From assembly GCF_033807575.1 (NCBI RefSeq), contig NC_084706.1, positions 26,705,204 through 26,769,203 of the forward strand: a stretch of DNA of 64,000 bases, read 5' to 3'. Below, piece by piece: positions 1-10,682 of this stretch (position 1 is its first letter; the number at the start of each line of letters is the position of its first letter). This DNA comes from Cydia pomonella. Taxonomy: Eukaryota; Arthropoda; Insecta; Lepidoptera; Tortricidae. Position numbers and translations under genes: made by a program. The notes beneath the pieces are model-generated. The model was not told where the DNA came from, did no database searches, and saw only the letters and a program-made list of their open reading frames with translations.

Positions 1-199
1 TTAATTGCGTATCAAATTCAAAAGGCAGCATTATAAGAAAATAAAGTATAATGGAGGGCGCAAATAATGCGCTCTCATAAAAAGAAATGCAATACTCAAC
101 AAACATAAAACGAGGGCTCGATTCGAATTGTTTGCATGACGGCTCGTGACACTGCGACTTCGTCACTTGTGAAATTTTATAGCAACTCTTTTACTTTTC

Positions 200-440
200 A
201 TGCTCGTTCGGTTGTGGAATGCTTTGCCATTAGACATTAGACCTGTTAATTCCCTTCCCATTTGTATAATATATGTCTGTATGTATATATTTCATTATTA
301 TTTTTGTATGTAAGTATCTATTATTGATTATATGTATATCGGTACTAACAATGTTGTAAGTTCATAGTTTCATGCTACCAAAAGGTTATCTGGAAGAGAT
401 CGCTTCTTAGCGATAAAACTTACTTAGATATTGAAGTGTT
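200..440 (+). mobile_element. 5'-truncated 3' end of a LINE (same family as 26454-31493)
   Basis: Bases 210-275 match the last codons of the intact LINE ORF2 in this window (GTGGAATGCTTTGCC..., about 30995-31060), with indels that break the frame. Bases 381-420 carry the family's 3' motif TCTGGAAGAGATCGCT followed by TTAGCGATAA. The sequence between has diverged. This is a dead 3' remnant formed by 5' truncation, the usual fate of LINE insertions. Confidence 0.8.
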
Positions 441-559
441 TTTTCATTTCCTGTCTGTTTTTAACTGTATGGTACAATTAAGAATATTTACTTAGACTTA
501 AATCGACCGGGATATAAACCTTGATTAGCTTTTATATTGGTTTTGAGCTCCCGATATTT

Positions 560-890
560 GGACGCAGTTACATGCATCTTGTTTACGGGTAACTGGAGAT
601 AGCGGGTGGGTGTCGGCGTTGTGTAGACCGCGCTCGGTCTACCCTCATTCGTGCGCGTCGGCTGCGTTCGCTTTCAACGTTACCACTGGTCGCGTCCACA
701 CTTGTTAGTCTAACCCACACCACACTCACACTGTCACTACGGAATAGATTGAGTGAGAATAGTGTCGGTGTGAACAATGATTCTGCTCTTAGTACATTAT
801 AGTACACTACACGCAAAACGGAACGGGAACGAGGAGTGACACTGATCGCTAGGAAATAAACAAAGAAAACAACATTTTCGATAATCAACT
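560..890 (-). promoter_or_regulatory. CpG-dense stretch, possible promoter or first exon
   Basis: About 330 bp much richer in CpG than its flanks. Read on the minus strand it has an arthropod-type initiator (TCAGT, plus-strand ACTGA at 841-845) and, further downstream, an AACAAGATG start context near 570-580. The reading frame after that ATG runs about 30 codons with no recognisable domain. It is not obviously a repeat and has no partner inverted repeat nearby. It could be a host transcription start, or the 5' UTR of an old LINE. Low confidence. Confidence 0.25.
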
Positions 891-1005
891 ATGAAATTTT
901 GTTGCCTTAAATGTAGGTACTTAGCCGTACACCGAAGTTAACGCAGTTTCTAGTCTTCGAGTCTATCAAATTACAATAAATAAAAAAACTAAAAAAAAAA
1001 TATAA

Positions 1006-1150
1006 CCCCCTTATTCATTTAACTTTACGGGCCTGATTTAGTGAAATTATGTTTTATCCCTTTCATACAAATACATAAGTCTCAATGGCAGGTAAAGACA
1101 AACGGTTCATAGCTATTCAAGCCAGTAACGCGTTTATGAATAACGCCATT
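1006..1150. repeat. Degenerate MITE, CCCCCTTATTCAT family
   Basis: Starts TAA-CCCCCTTATTCAT and ends ...CGTTTATGAATAACG, the same ends as the better preserved palindrome at 11218-11364. The interior is heavily diverged. The left flank has TAA, matching the 3-bp duplication seen at the other copy. Confidence 0.5.
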
Positions 1151-1620
1151 AGTACGCTACCAGATAGATCGATAGATAAAAACTTTTTGCAAAACATTAT
1201 CGTGACAAATTATATGTTCTCCTAACATTAAAGTTTATTTTTCTTTGTTACCTACTAAATCTAATGTAGTCTTGTAGACAAAAATATGGATACCTGGGTT
1301 TGGGTTTTTCAAAAAGTACCAGCCTAGTATCAGCGTACTGTAGAGCAGCGATGTCATAAACAGTCATTAAAACATGTCAAATCGGGTCGCTCTCATTTCC
1401 ACCCACTCTTTATAAAACCCCCATTTGTCAAAACAAATGAAAGCAAAAACGCACGCCCTTCAGTTTATTCATATTCAAACAAAACAAGGCTAATGAGTGA
1501 CAGGGACGAAACAATACCGGTCGCTAAACCCGAATAGGTATGTCAGTTTGAAAAATAACCTATAAGTGAATAAAACTACAACTAGGGAATAAATCATTTG
1601 ATAAAAAAAAATATTCCCAA
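1151..1620. other. Unique-looking AT-rich stretch, nothing recognised
   Basis: No long frame, inverted repeat or similarity to other parts of the window was seen. Confidence 0.5.
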
Positions 1621-2150
1621 AGTCATAAGTCTTCTTCTTTGTCGTATCCTCATGGCTGAGGGACGTGACGACGGTGGACACTCATCACCAGTGCTCTCCA
1701 AGCCGTTCTATCTTCGATGGATGTATATATATACATATATTGGCCACCTCATCTATAGCAGATGATTGTTGCACACGGAAAAAACAGTTATGTTAAATTT
1801 ACAGATAATTTGTAAAATTTACAGAGATATGTGATAAATTTACAGATTTCTCTGTAAATTTTACAAATTAGCTGTAAATTTTACATAATAATTTTTTCCG
1901 TGCAGCGTCGGGTAAAATCAGGTGTTGCGGAGAGGTTGATTGCAATGTCTGCGATGACTGAAGAGTCCAATACAAGAGCGGCATCTTCTGCCTCAGCAAC
2001 CACAAACATGACGAGAGTCCAAGGGAGGAGGTCTAGCAGCGCGGAGTCTTTTCTGCCTAAGGTTCTCTAACCAGCCCTTGTCATGCTTGTCTACACCCGT
2101 TTTGAGATCACGATTTGATGCAGCGTTCGATGGATGATGTTAATCAAAAA
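1621..2150. repeat. Unclassified dispersed repeat split by a foldback element
   Basis: Two GC-richer halves (1621-1772 and 1904-2150) flank the foldback element at 1773-1903 and read as one older repeat. The left half (TCCTCATGGCTGAGGG) resembles a repeat I recall from moth genomes. No coding frame survives. Class unknown. Confidence 0.4.
1773..1903. repeat. Short foldback element with CACGGAAAAAA ends
   Basis: Terminal inverted repeats CACGGAAAAAA / TTTTTTCCGTG, with arms built from repeated TAAATTTACAG / CTGTAAATTTTA words, so nearly the whole 131 bp folds on itself. No clear target duplication beyond a CA dinucleotide. Its arms contain no GC-rich motif. Confidence 0.75.
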
Positions 2151-2151
2151 T

Positions 2152-2470
2152 CTGGACCCGGGTTTGTCCTTAAACTACGACCAGAAGAGCGGTATGGGCA
2201 TTGTGAATGTCATCTCGCTTTGTGTGGTAGGGCATAGCGCAGCGGATGTCATTCCAGATCTAGAGCGGAGCCCAACTGGGGAAGTACCTCCACCTTACAG
2301 AAAACCGCAGCCAAATAATACTAGACCCCTACTCATAGTGTTGTGTTCCTGCCGGTGCGGGATGTTAGGGTCGGCAACGCGCATGTAACATCTCTGGAGT
2401 TGCACGCGTCCATAGGCTACGGTAACCGCTTACCATAAGGCGGGCCGTAAGCCTGATTGCCACTGACGTA
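2152..2470 (+). mobile_element. SINE-like element with LINE-type tail, copy 1
   Basis: Upstream module (GACCCGGGTTTGTCC... to TAGACCCCTACTC) joined to a tail reading GGCAACGCGCATGTAA ... CCATAGGCTACGGTAACCGC ... GCCACTGACGTA. The same two-module order recurs at 34692-35045 and 63548-63910; the tail alone recurs at 6709, 50521, 61950, 62817 and 63470. This copy lacks the A-rich end seen in the others. Confidence 0.75.
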
Positions 2471-2558
2471 TGTTCAGATTCAGGTTTCATATTAAGTATT
2501 AGCTTTTATTTTAAGGTGCGTTTTAATTGTTATTTTTAATTGTTATTTTTATTTAAAC

Positions 2559-2656
2559 CGTTCTTGTTTTTTTTAAGTCAAGAATCACAATAAATAGGTA
2601 CTCTACTATCAGAGAATTGCTTATGATTCTTAAATAAAAAAAAAAAAACAAGAACG
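2559..2656. repeat. Hairpin with CGTTCTTG arms
   Basis: CGTTCTTGTTTTTTTT at 2559-2574 pairs with AAAAAAAACAAGAACG at 2641-2656; an inner AAGAATCA / TGATTCTT pair extends the stem. Probably a tiny non-autonomous element; no target duplication identified. Confidence 0.55.
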
Positions 2657-2659
2657 AAA

Positions 2660-3254
2660 ATTAAAAAAATACAGGAAGGCCTCAAGATTGCTATCATACT
2701 TTTGGCGACCTTATTGTGGTCTAAAAAAGCGCTAAAATTGTTCAATAATCCTGCTGAGTGGACCTCCGGAATTCTACTACGACAAAAACATATCTTAAGC
2801 AGGAAAGCTCATAACAGTAAAAAAAAATAATGAAAACAAGTAACTAGCGTTAAAGACGTATACTCGGGAAATCGTTATAAACGAAATCGTATTAAACGAG
2901 TTCCCTTGTATGACCTTTATCCTATATTGAATATGAATATTGAATTACGAGGAATTCTTGAAAAAAATATCACTAAATGGCGAATATTATGAGTGTATTC
3001 GGTTTCGAGAACTATGGTTCTACGTATTAATATGTTTATTTAGAGTAATAGAAAAAAAAGTGATATGTCGAATCTTCATCTGACGGATTTTATTTTTGAA
3101 CAGTTTTCTTGGAAATCGTTTAGTTTAGATCTTGTTGGTGTTGATGTTGCGCAATATACATAATGGATATATAAACAGAGGATTACTAGAGCTAGCTTAA
3201 ATCTAAAAATATCTAGGAGACCGATCTTTGCTCGGGAAACATATAAAAACTCAA
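2660..3254. other. AT-rich stretch, nothing recognised
   Basis: Several poly-A and TA-rich runs; no frame, palindrome or repeat partner seen. Confidence 0.4.
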
Positions 3255-3385
3255 AAATGCCCGTTTTCTCAGAGATAAAATCTAGCTACATCGATTTCTC
3301 GCCCCCGGAAACCCATAAAGCAAATTTAATCGAAATCGTTACAGCCGTTTCCGAGATCCCCGAAGTATATCAATATATACACTAA
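3255..3385. repeat. Dispersed repeat, 'CCGTTTCCGAGATCCCCGAA' type
   Basis: Contains CGATTTCTCGCCCCCG, AATCGAAATCGTTACAGCCG and CGTTTCCGAGATCCCCGAA before a TATATA run. I recall this block as a frequent repeat in moth genomes; a much weaker relative may lie at 37110-37160. Class not determined. Confidence 0.4.
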
Positions 3386-4479
3386 CATCATTTCCATAAC
3401 TATTTCAGATCTAATTCATAACCTGTGATTTTAATAATAAGAATACAAGAAGTCAACAGCGGAAATGTACGCGTCGACACGCATTCAACAGACGCGCGAC
3501 ATCTGCGCCACGTTTCCGCAACACTGTGTCGCGCATGTGAATTGACTTTATCGGCTGTCGCTTTTGTTAATACTTATAATAGATATTGTACACATTTATA
3601 TGAAATAACATATCTAAGCAGGTATAATTATTATTTTCGAACGGTGTTTAATTCTACGCAGACCAAGTGGCGGACAGACGCTATTGGATAAGTTAGGCTA
3701 ATATGTTCACACGATAAAAATGATATACAAGAAAAATGTTTTTAAGAGCCCGGTAACGATTTTAGAGCAAAAATGTAAAATTTATGGATTTAGTCGTTGA
3801 AATTGTACATTTTTTGTTACGTAATATCTATATAACAAGTATTCGTTTCTATTAGTACGTCTTCTCATCTTGCCTTTTAATAATGAGGTCGCAAGCGTGC
3901 GTCCCCGGTAATATGTGACGAGAAGGGACAGTTTTTAAAAATTCATCAAAAAATTATGGTGGTAAATTATACAAAATGATGTATAAGAACAGTTTCAGCA
4001 AATGTTGTGGATTGTTTAAGTATCAACATCACGTGGAAATTAAGTCGATTTTCAGAGAAACTGCCACTTGTTTTGAAATAATTCCTGGAGAAATTTGATT
4101 TCATCTAACTTTCATTTACACTACTTCAAATTTATAATAATAAAAATATAGTTCATTAAAGTTGAAGTACAGGATATGTGTAATACAAAATTACCATTTT
4201 TAGCAGTCCAAACTTTATGAAAATTTAAAATAATATCGACAAACTCAGGGCTTTACGCGCGTTTACCTAAACGTCCACCAGAAAAAAAATCATTACTATT
4301 TATTATGTTAACTTCAATTCAAATTCAATAATTTCCATTTGACATTTTATAATAATATAAATTTATGTTTTGTAATTTTACTGACTGATTTTTTTTGCAC
4401 ACTTGCATGCAAGCTAGATACATGAACTGTAAAACTGTACAAGATTATAACATCCCCATATTGTGTCACTGCAAACAAA
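3386..4479. other. About 1.1 kb with nothing recognised
   Basis: Mixed AT-rich DNA with one more GC-rich patch (3460-3560). The longest conceptual frames are short, low-complexity and unlike any family I know. Confidence 0.4.
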
Positions 4480-4640
4480 TAAATATTTTTTTCTACTCGT
4501 TGACTGTAATAGATGAATTAAGATTTCGTATACCAAACTGTAATTGGGTACTTTTCATGTATGGGCTCCCATCTCAACTATAATATTCATTTCGGAACGG
4601 TTTAGTCAACTATAATGAAATTGACCAATCACAGCTCGCC
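4480..4640. repeat. Two-copy unclassified repeat, copy A
   Basis: Closely matches 43690-43850 over about 150 bp (CTACTCGTTGACTGTAATAG..., GAATTAAGATTTCGTATA, CTTTTCATGTATGG, CAACTATAA). Neither copy has a reading frame or obvious terminal repeats. Confidence 0.6.
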
Positions 4641-4739
4641 GCGGTCAAGAGGACGAAACAAAACGATAGCTCAAATTAATTATTTATTTTAGGTTGTATA
4701 GTAGAAACAATTGCTTCATAAGTCATAAACGCACATGTG

Positions 4740-4830
4740 ACACCCATATAGCAACATCCATAGACTACGAAAACCGCTTACCATTGCTAGTCTCCATAGG
4801 CTACGGTGGCCAAAATCGAGAAAAAACTGT
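4740..4830 (+). repeat. Scrap of the shared LINE/SINE tail
   Basis: CCATAGACTACGAAAACCGCTTACCAT followed by a second CCATAGGCTACGG resembles the tail module of the element at 2152-2470, duplicated and truncated. Confidence 0.45.
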
Positions 4831-4904
4831 CTAAAATTTGAATTTAGTAAGGAGCAAGTACCAGGGCCTCATGAGTTACGAGAAGGTGTCGTTGACCACC
4901 CCGC

Positions 4905-6325
4905 CGGGTCCCGGCGGCCCACTGTGGGCTGAAATTCGGCTTTCATTGACATAGAAACCGAAGTTGTTATTTTTACGTTTTTTTGATTAAAATAGGTTTT
5001 GCCCAGCATTGTTATGGTAACCTATGAATTTTAGACGATTTGGAATGAAAATTGTGGAGTTACGATTTTTTTTCAAAATAAATGTATGGAGCAGGAAAAA
5101 GAAATCATCATTACTCAAGAACCGCAAAATAAACCGTAATATCCTCGCAGGTAGTTATACTACGAATTATTTGTGATTTTTTGGCATACTACATATATCC
5201 GCCACGGGTGCGGTTTTTTTTTTAAATCATTAATTGTTTCTATGGAAAAAGCACAAAAACCAAATTCAACATTTTAAGATTTTTTTGATTGAAATGGGTT
5301 TTGCTCAGTGTGTTTATGCTAAGTTATAAGTTTCACACGATTTGAGTTGAAAATGGTAGAGTTATGATTTTTTTTCAAAAAAAATGTATGGAGCCGGAAC
5401 AAAATATCAAAATATCGCACCCGTGGCGGATATATGTAGTATGCCAAAAAATCACAAATAATTCGTCGTATAACTATCTGCGAGAATATTACCGTATTTG
5501 TTGCGGTTCTTGAGATATTTTGATATTTTGTTCCGGCTCAATACATTTTTTTTGAAAAAAAATCATAACTCTACTATTTTCAACTCAAATCGTGTGAAAC
5601 TTATAACTTAGCATAAACACACTGAGCAAAACCCATTTTAATCAAAAAAATCTTAAAATGTTGAATTTGGTTTTTGTGCTTTTTCCATAAAAACAATTAA
5701 TGATTTAAAAAAAAAAACTGCACCCGTGGCGGATATATGTAGTATACCAAAAAATCACAAATAATTCGTAGCATAACTATCTGCGAGGATATTACCGTAT
5801 TTGTTGTGGTTCTTGAGATATTTTGATATTTTGTTCCGGCTCCATACATTTTTTTTTTTTTAAATCATAACTCTACCATTTTCAACTCAAATCGTGTGAA
5901 ACTTATAACTTAGCATAAACACACTGAGCAAAACCCATTTCAATCAAAAAAATCTTAAAATGTTGAATTTGGTTTTTGTGCTTTTTCCATAGAAACAATT
6001 AATGATTTAAAAAAAACCGCACCCGTGGCGGATATATGTAGTATGCCAAAAAATCACAAATAATTCGTAGTATAACCACCTGCGAGGATATTACGGTTTG
6101 TTTTGCGGTTCTTGAGTAATGATGATTTCTTGTTCCTGCTCCATACATTTATTTTGAAAAAAAATCGTAACTCCACAATTTTCATTCCAAATCGTCTAAA
6201 ATTCATAGGTTACCATAACAATGCTGGGCAAAACCTATTTTAATCAAAAAAACATAAAAATAACAACTTCGGTTTCTATGTCAATGAAAGCCGAATTTCA
6301 GCCCACAGTGCGGCCGGGGCGCGTA
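4905..6325. repeat. Large foldback element built of repeated inverted subunits
   Basis: The outer ends pair: CACTGTGGGCTGAAATTCGG near 4920 with its complement ending near 6311, extending outward into CCCGGC/GGCCGGGG. Inside are several alternating subunits: TTTTGATTRAAATRGGTTTTGC blocks, TGTATGGAGC(A/C)GGAA blocks, and ATATATCCGCCACGGGTGCG blocks in both orientations (about 5200, 5415, 5720, 6020). The right half carries more subunits than the left, so the arms are unequal. No frame. Resembles long foldback elements whose arms grew by tandem duplication. Confidence 0.8.
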
Positions 6326-6424
6326 CGAGTATGAAGGTATCGCGGCTGCTCGCTTATCTTAAATAGTTGTATACTTTTGGCTTGTTTACCTGTATGATTT
6401 TATTAGTTTAAAGTATTATTTTTA

Positions 6425-6560
6425 TTGTCTCGTAGAAAAAGTATTGTATACAATAGTGATATAATCAAGCTTTTCAATCTCCTACCTCACTTTGGCAACT
6501 CAGCAAGCTTCGTTGCCAAAACACGGTACTCGACGATTATATAAAATACTATCTGATTTC
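6425..6560. repeat. Two-copy inverted-repeat element, copy A
   Basis: AGTATTGTATACAATAGTGATATAATCAAG near the left faces ATTATATAAAATACT on the right. Close relative at 44270-44400, where the right arm is better preserved. The middle (GGCAACTCAGCAAGCTTCGTTGCC) is a small hairpin specific to this copy. Confidence 0.6.
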
Positions 6561-6708
6561 ACGGCGTAATTTATCGAACACTGTAATTTCTATAGCATCT
6601 TTCAAAATCGGCCACACGGCGTCTATGCGAGAAAGCCGTTTAGCCGTGTGAACGATTTTTGTTGCCATAGAAATTTTGTTGTCAGTACGGTGTCCGATGA
6701 AATCCCGT

Positions 6709-6850
6709 ATTTTTTTTTTATATATACTACGTCGGTGGCAAACAAGCATACGGCCTGCCTGATGGTAAGCAGTCTCCGTAGCCTATGTACACCTGCAACT
6801 CCAGAGGAGTTACATGCGCGTTGCCGACCCTAACCCCACCCCCCTCGCTT
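6709..6850 (-). mobile_element. LINE/SINE tail, minus strand
   Basis: Complement of the shared tail: starts with an A-rich end (poly-T on plus at 6710), then TACTACGTCGGTGGCAAAC, GCCTGATGGTAAGCAG, CTCCAGAGGAGTTACATGCG and GTTGCCGACCC. Truncated at 5'. It abuts the tRNA-SINE at 6928-7245. Confidence 0.8.
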
Positions 6851-6927
6851 AGTATACGGTACACGGGAAAAATTAAGGCAGTGTGAACCATGCCTAACCT
6901 AGTATTGCTTCTTCTTCTTCCTCGCGT

Positions 6928-7245
6928 CGTCCTGGGATTTTGCCACGGCTCATGGGAGCCTGGGGTCCGCTTGACAACTAATTTGGCTTGACAACCAGGA
7001 TTTGGCGTCGGCACTAGTTTTTACGAAAGCGACTGCCATCCGACCTTCCAACCCAGAGGGTAAACTAGACCTGGTTGTGATTAGTCCGGTTTCCTCACGA
7101 TGTTTTCCTTCACCGAAAAGCGACTGGTAAATATCAAATGATATTTCATACATAAGTTCCGATAAACTCATTGGTACGAGCCGGGTTTGAACCCGCGACC
7201 TCCGGATTGCAAGTCGGACGCTCTTACCGCTAGGCCACCAGCGCT
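6928..7245 (-). mobile_element. tRNA-derived SINE (family 2), copy 1
   Basis: On the minus strand the head reads AGCGCTGGTGGCCTAGCGGT (tRNA A-box region, TGGCCTAGCGG) with a B box in CGGGTTCAAACCCGG, spaced as in a tRNA gene, giving an internal RNA polymerase III promoter. The body (CATCGTGAGGAAACCGGACT, CCACGGC...) matches 39767-40082. A real tRNA gene is excluded because the sequence continues as SINE body with no acceptor stem or terminator. Confidence 0.85.
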
Positions 7246-7286
7246 GTACCTAGCATAGTATTTCATTTTCGTAAATTGCGAGGACT

Positions 7287-7398
7287 GAGGGCCTACCGCG
7301 AACCACGTTCGACGTATTACCTCTCTATCGCACTTGTAAATTCGTACGTAAGTATGACAGGGAGACAACACGTCGAACGTGGTTCGCGGTAAGCCCTC
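7287..7398. repeat. MITE with GAGGGCCTACCGCGAAC ends, copy 1
   Basis: Terminal inverted repeats GAGGGCCTACCGCGAACCACG / GTTCGCGGTAAGCCCTC; inner arms also pair (TACCTCTCTATCGCAC / GACAGGGAGACAACACG). Same ends and layout as 42525-42643. No clean target duplication was found. Confidence 0.75.
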
Positions 7399-8430
7399 TG
7401 TTTTACTCTTCAGAAAATATAGTTTTCTAGCTTGTGCTTTTCAGTAAATAAAATAACGAAATACATTTTCTTTTGGTACAAGGCTCTTTCAGCAATTCTT
7501 TTCAGGCAACACTATAAATTTCCGCAATAAACCTACATCCGGAAACACGTGACCGATTGATTTCCGGTTTTTTGAAAATCTTCGAATGCAGTTCATTTTT
7601 GTTAAAAATCGGTTGATGCAGCAGTAAAGGTATGATACCAATTGCAACAGGAAATATAAAATTGTATATCAATGTCGTAGATCATTTATTGTTTTTTTTC
7701 AGTTCTAATGTTAAGTTGACGGTCTTTTGCTGAAAGCCTTTGATTTATCCTTTTGTGTATAATACTGTATTTTTCTTTAAGAAATAAATATATCTAATCT
7801 AATATAATCATGTCTTGCAGTCATGCAAACTGCAGCAATATCTAACCCTACCTTAACTTTTGATTCGTAGGATTGATTACTGAAAATAAATGATAGCTAT
7901 ATGCATACCAGGGGCCCATTTCACACACTAATAATATTAGACTAATATTATTAGATAAATAGGCCCCCATATGTACTCGTACTTACAATTATGTCTGTTA
8001 GATTTATCTATAATCTACATATGAAGACGTGAGTGGATGAACGTGCTATGTTTTAGATTTTGATTTTTTGCTATAAATGATTATTTAAAGGTATAATGAA
8101 TAGTTTTACATTTTCAGATTTCATGTTTTTAAGCCATAAAAGCCTAATACCCAATTGATATAAACTATATTTGATTTATTAATCAGTAATCACTCAGGAA
8201 CACTTAATATGGGTCACTTGATAAGGAAATATCCACACAAAGTGACCCGTTATAATGGTGCTATATTAATTAGATTAGACAGTATATGTAAGTATAAAAG
8301 TATAAATTGGATATACATATTTCATTCGCCATCAAACTGTTTCGCAATTTGGCGAAGTCTTGTAATAGTTATGTGTTTTTGTTTATTAGTAATAAAAAAA
8401 TACGTAGGTAGTAATATAATATAGATACTA
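7399..8430. other. AT-rich stretch with one small palindrome
   Basis: At 7909-7969 CAGGGGCCCATTT...AATAATATT pairs with AATATTATTAG...AGGCCCCCA, a 60-bp palindrome probably representing a tiny MITE. An AATAAATA-type LINE or transcript end may lie at 7770-7800. The rest is unremarkable. Confidence 0.45.
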
Positions 8431-9658
8431 GGTACTGTTCAGTTTCAGCCTTCACCGGAATTACTGCCGCAGTACTGCGTCGCAATACACACCTGGATGC
8501 GGTCTACCGTGGAGCACACTTACCTATGAGATACCTATTTACTCTAGCCTTAAAGAGATCCAGATTCCAGATCGTACTCGTGCGGAAACACAGACATTCC
8601 AGCCCTTAGTAGCTCGCATAAGGAATGTTGAAGCGAAACGCTTCGTGCGTATTTGTGGAATACCTACCACGAAGCGATGCCGAAGTGCCGATTGTCTGCT
8701 AGTCCGATGGTGAAATAGGGACGGAGGAATAAGGTTGTCCAGTTCCTCGGCACACTCTCCGAAATGTATCCTGTAAAAGATCGTTAAGCTGGCAACCTTC
8801 TGATGCTCCTCCATCACGATGACGATGATCCATGACGATGCTCCAAACTAAGAAGATGCAACTACGAGGGGAAGTTGGAAGTTGAGGCGAAATAGCACTG
8901 GGAGCTCGCATGACTACTGATTCAGCTTCAGCGGCAGCGAGTCGATGCAGTATGTCAGCGTCACATTACACCAGCTAAGCCTCAGATGCTAAGTCAAACA
9001 AAGCACGCGTGGAAACCAGTTAATTAAACAGCAACCCCTGCCACTCCACTCTAGGCACTCGCAGCCTGCCCGAGACACCGGAGCACCCAGTAGATAGGAC
9101 TGGAGTGTATGGTTTGCATATAAACTAATGTAAACAGCAAAGAGAATTTGAAATAGTGGATTGTTATAGAAAACTTTGTAGCCACAGTAAATTTACTGCC
9201 ATCTTTCGACACATGATTAAAACTTTTTCAACGCCATTTGACTTTGATCCTTATTCTTTTATGTGTTAAATTTGTTAAACTTCATAAAGTTTTATTTTTT
9301 ATTTATTTTTTGTTGAGATTTTGTCTGTTTTTTTTATCATTTTTTTTTGACATATTGAAGTTTTTATGGTAATTAATTTGTATTTCATTTTAAACTGTTT
9401 ACTATGTATTTTTAGAGCTCCGTACAAAACTTTGTTGACGGAGCTTTAATGGAATCCTTTCTTGCAAATCGATTAAATGCGTTTTCCTCAAAGAGCGTAT
9501 GATGTAGATGCTTAAAATTTGGAACAGTTATATATATTTTTAATCTGAAGTTGTTATTTTGATTTATCTATGGGTTTTCAGCGTGAAATAAACATTTTTA
9601 TTGATTGATTATGTCGCGCTGCAGCATTAGCTGATGTAGTCTGAATCTGAATAGTACC
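8431..9658. mobile_element. Element with GGTACTGTTCAGTTTCAG ends, carrying LINE debris
   Basis: GGTACTGTTCAGTTTCAG at 8431 and its near complement CTGAATCTGAATAGTACC ending 9658. Just inside both ends are CTGC-rich words (ACTGCCGCAGTACTGCG; GCTGCAGCATTAGC). The ends match 40847-41723. The interior holds a LINE fragment (8539-8911). No exact target duplication, so the pairing of ends is probable, not proven. Confidence 0.4.
8539..8911 (-). pseudogene. C-terminal fragment of a jockey-like LINE reverse transcriptase
   Basis: The minus strand encodes VASLTIFYRIHFGECAEEL followed by NLIP and HHRTSRQS, the region after the reverse-transcriptase palm in jockey-like LINEs of moths (typically VASLCVFYRIYHGECSEEL...HRTARQS). 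It lies in a 92-codon open frame at 8539-8817 with a probable frameshift near 8815; related residues continue in another frame to about 8911. The catalytic domain and endonuclease are absent, so it cannot work. The same C-terminal region in a different copy is at 62009-62308. Confidence 0.65.
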
Positions 9659-10258
9659 TTAATTCGTGAATTCCCGATCCCTTGAATAATTCATCGTAAC
9701 CGAGCGTTCAAGCCGGCAAGTCTCCGTTTCCCGGCCGCATTCGGAAAGCTATTATTTTCTGGCGTCGTCATTTGTTTTATAACAACGACGATAATGACCC
9801 ACTTTCCCGTAATTAGATATTGATCTACTTGAGACAACAATGTCTTTGTTGGGTTAATTGTCTATGAAGTTACGTATATGAGTTTGGAGTTTAAATTGAA
9901 TGAATATTAATTTAAGGATTAATCGAGAAATACAATATTTATTTTAGACATATCGCTGTTCATATATCGATAAATTGAATTATCGATACTTTTCCCTAGA
10001 ACCAGTTATCGCCCCCAGCTTCGTTTGTAATATGAATTATTTAATTTTATTATTATTATTTCGGGGTCGATGATGAATTTTACAGAAAGTATATTTTATA
10101 TGATCGCTAGGTTAGAAAAAAATTATGAAGAGTGCAGGTTCAAGAATTCTTATAAAATAAAGAAGAAGAAAATTGAGTTTTTATTTCGTTTCATATTCAT
10201 ACTTTCAATATTTTTTTTTTCAAACAAAACTAAGAGCAATCTAACTTTTTATGAGAGA
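9659..10258. other. AT-rich stretch, nothing recognised
   Basis: Contains a modest GC-rich patch (9710-9800) with no pairing or frame. Confidence 0.4.
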
Positions 10259-10266
10259 AGCATCGG

Positions 10267-10415
10267 CAGTGGCGTAGCGTGTACTAAATTAGCCTTGGGC
10301 GAAACCACATCTATGATGCCCTTTTTGTTCAAAGTGTATAATATACTCGTAGTGTATAAAAAGTTCAGCTCTGCGGGGGCGAGGGCCCCATCGCCCACGC
10401 CTAGCTACGCCACTG
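10267..10415. mobile_element. hAT-type MITE with CAGTGGCGTAGC ends
   Basis: 149 bp with perfect 12-bp terminal inverted repeats CAGTGGCGTAGC / GCTACGCCACTG. Flanks AGCATCGG (10259-10266) and AGCATCAA (10416-10423) agree in 6 of 8 bases, an aged 8-bp target duplication. C-A-G-initial ends plus 8-bp duplication are hAT hallmarks. No coding capacity. Confidence 0.8.
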
Positions 10416-10528
10416 AGCATCAATAAGTTTACCGACGTAGGAACTACTTACTTGTCTACTCTCTTGGTACCTATTTACGGTGTCCGCTAGCTGGTGCGGG
10501 TGCACAGAGCGGGTGCACACACGCGGGT

Positions 10529-10674
10529 CAGTGTTGGCCGAACGTTAATTGCAATTAAACACTAACCATTATAAATTGAACTGTAACCGTAACGGACGGT
10601 TATAGTTTACGGTTCAATTTATAATGGTTATTAGCCAATAGTTTTCAATTGCTTTAACCTTTCGGCCAACACTG
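10529..10674. mobile_element. hAT-type MITE with CAGTGTTGGCCGAA ends
   Basis: 146 bp, nearly full-length palindrome (CAGTGTTGGCCGAA ... TTCGGCCAACACTG; inner ACCATTATAAATTGAAC arms). A perfect 8-bp duplication, ACGCGGGT, flanks it at 10521-10528 and 10675-10682. It interrupts a GCGGGTGC-rich older sequence. Confidence 0.93.
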
Positions 10675-10682
10675 ACGCGGGT

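Noticed and set aside
10070..10426. 118-codon plus-strand frame
   Set aside because: It is Lys/Phe-rich AT-biased sequence that runs into the hAT MITE at 10267-10415; no conserved motif.
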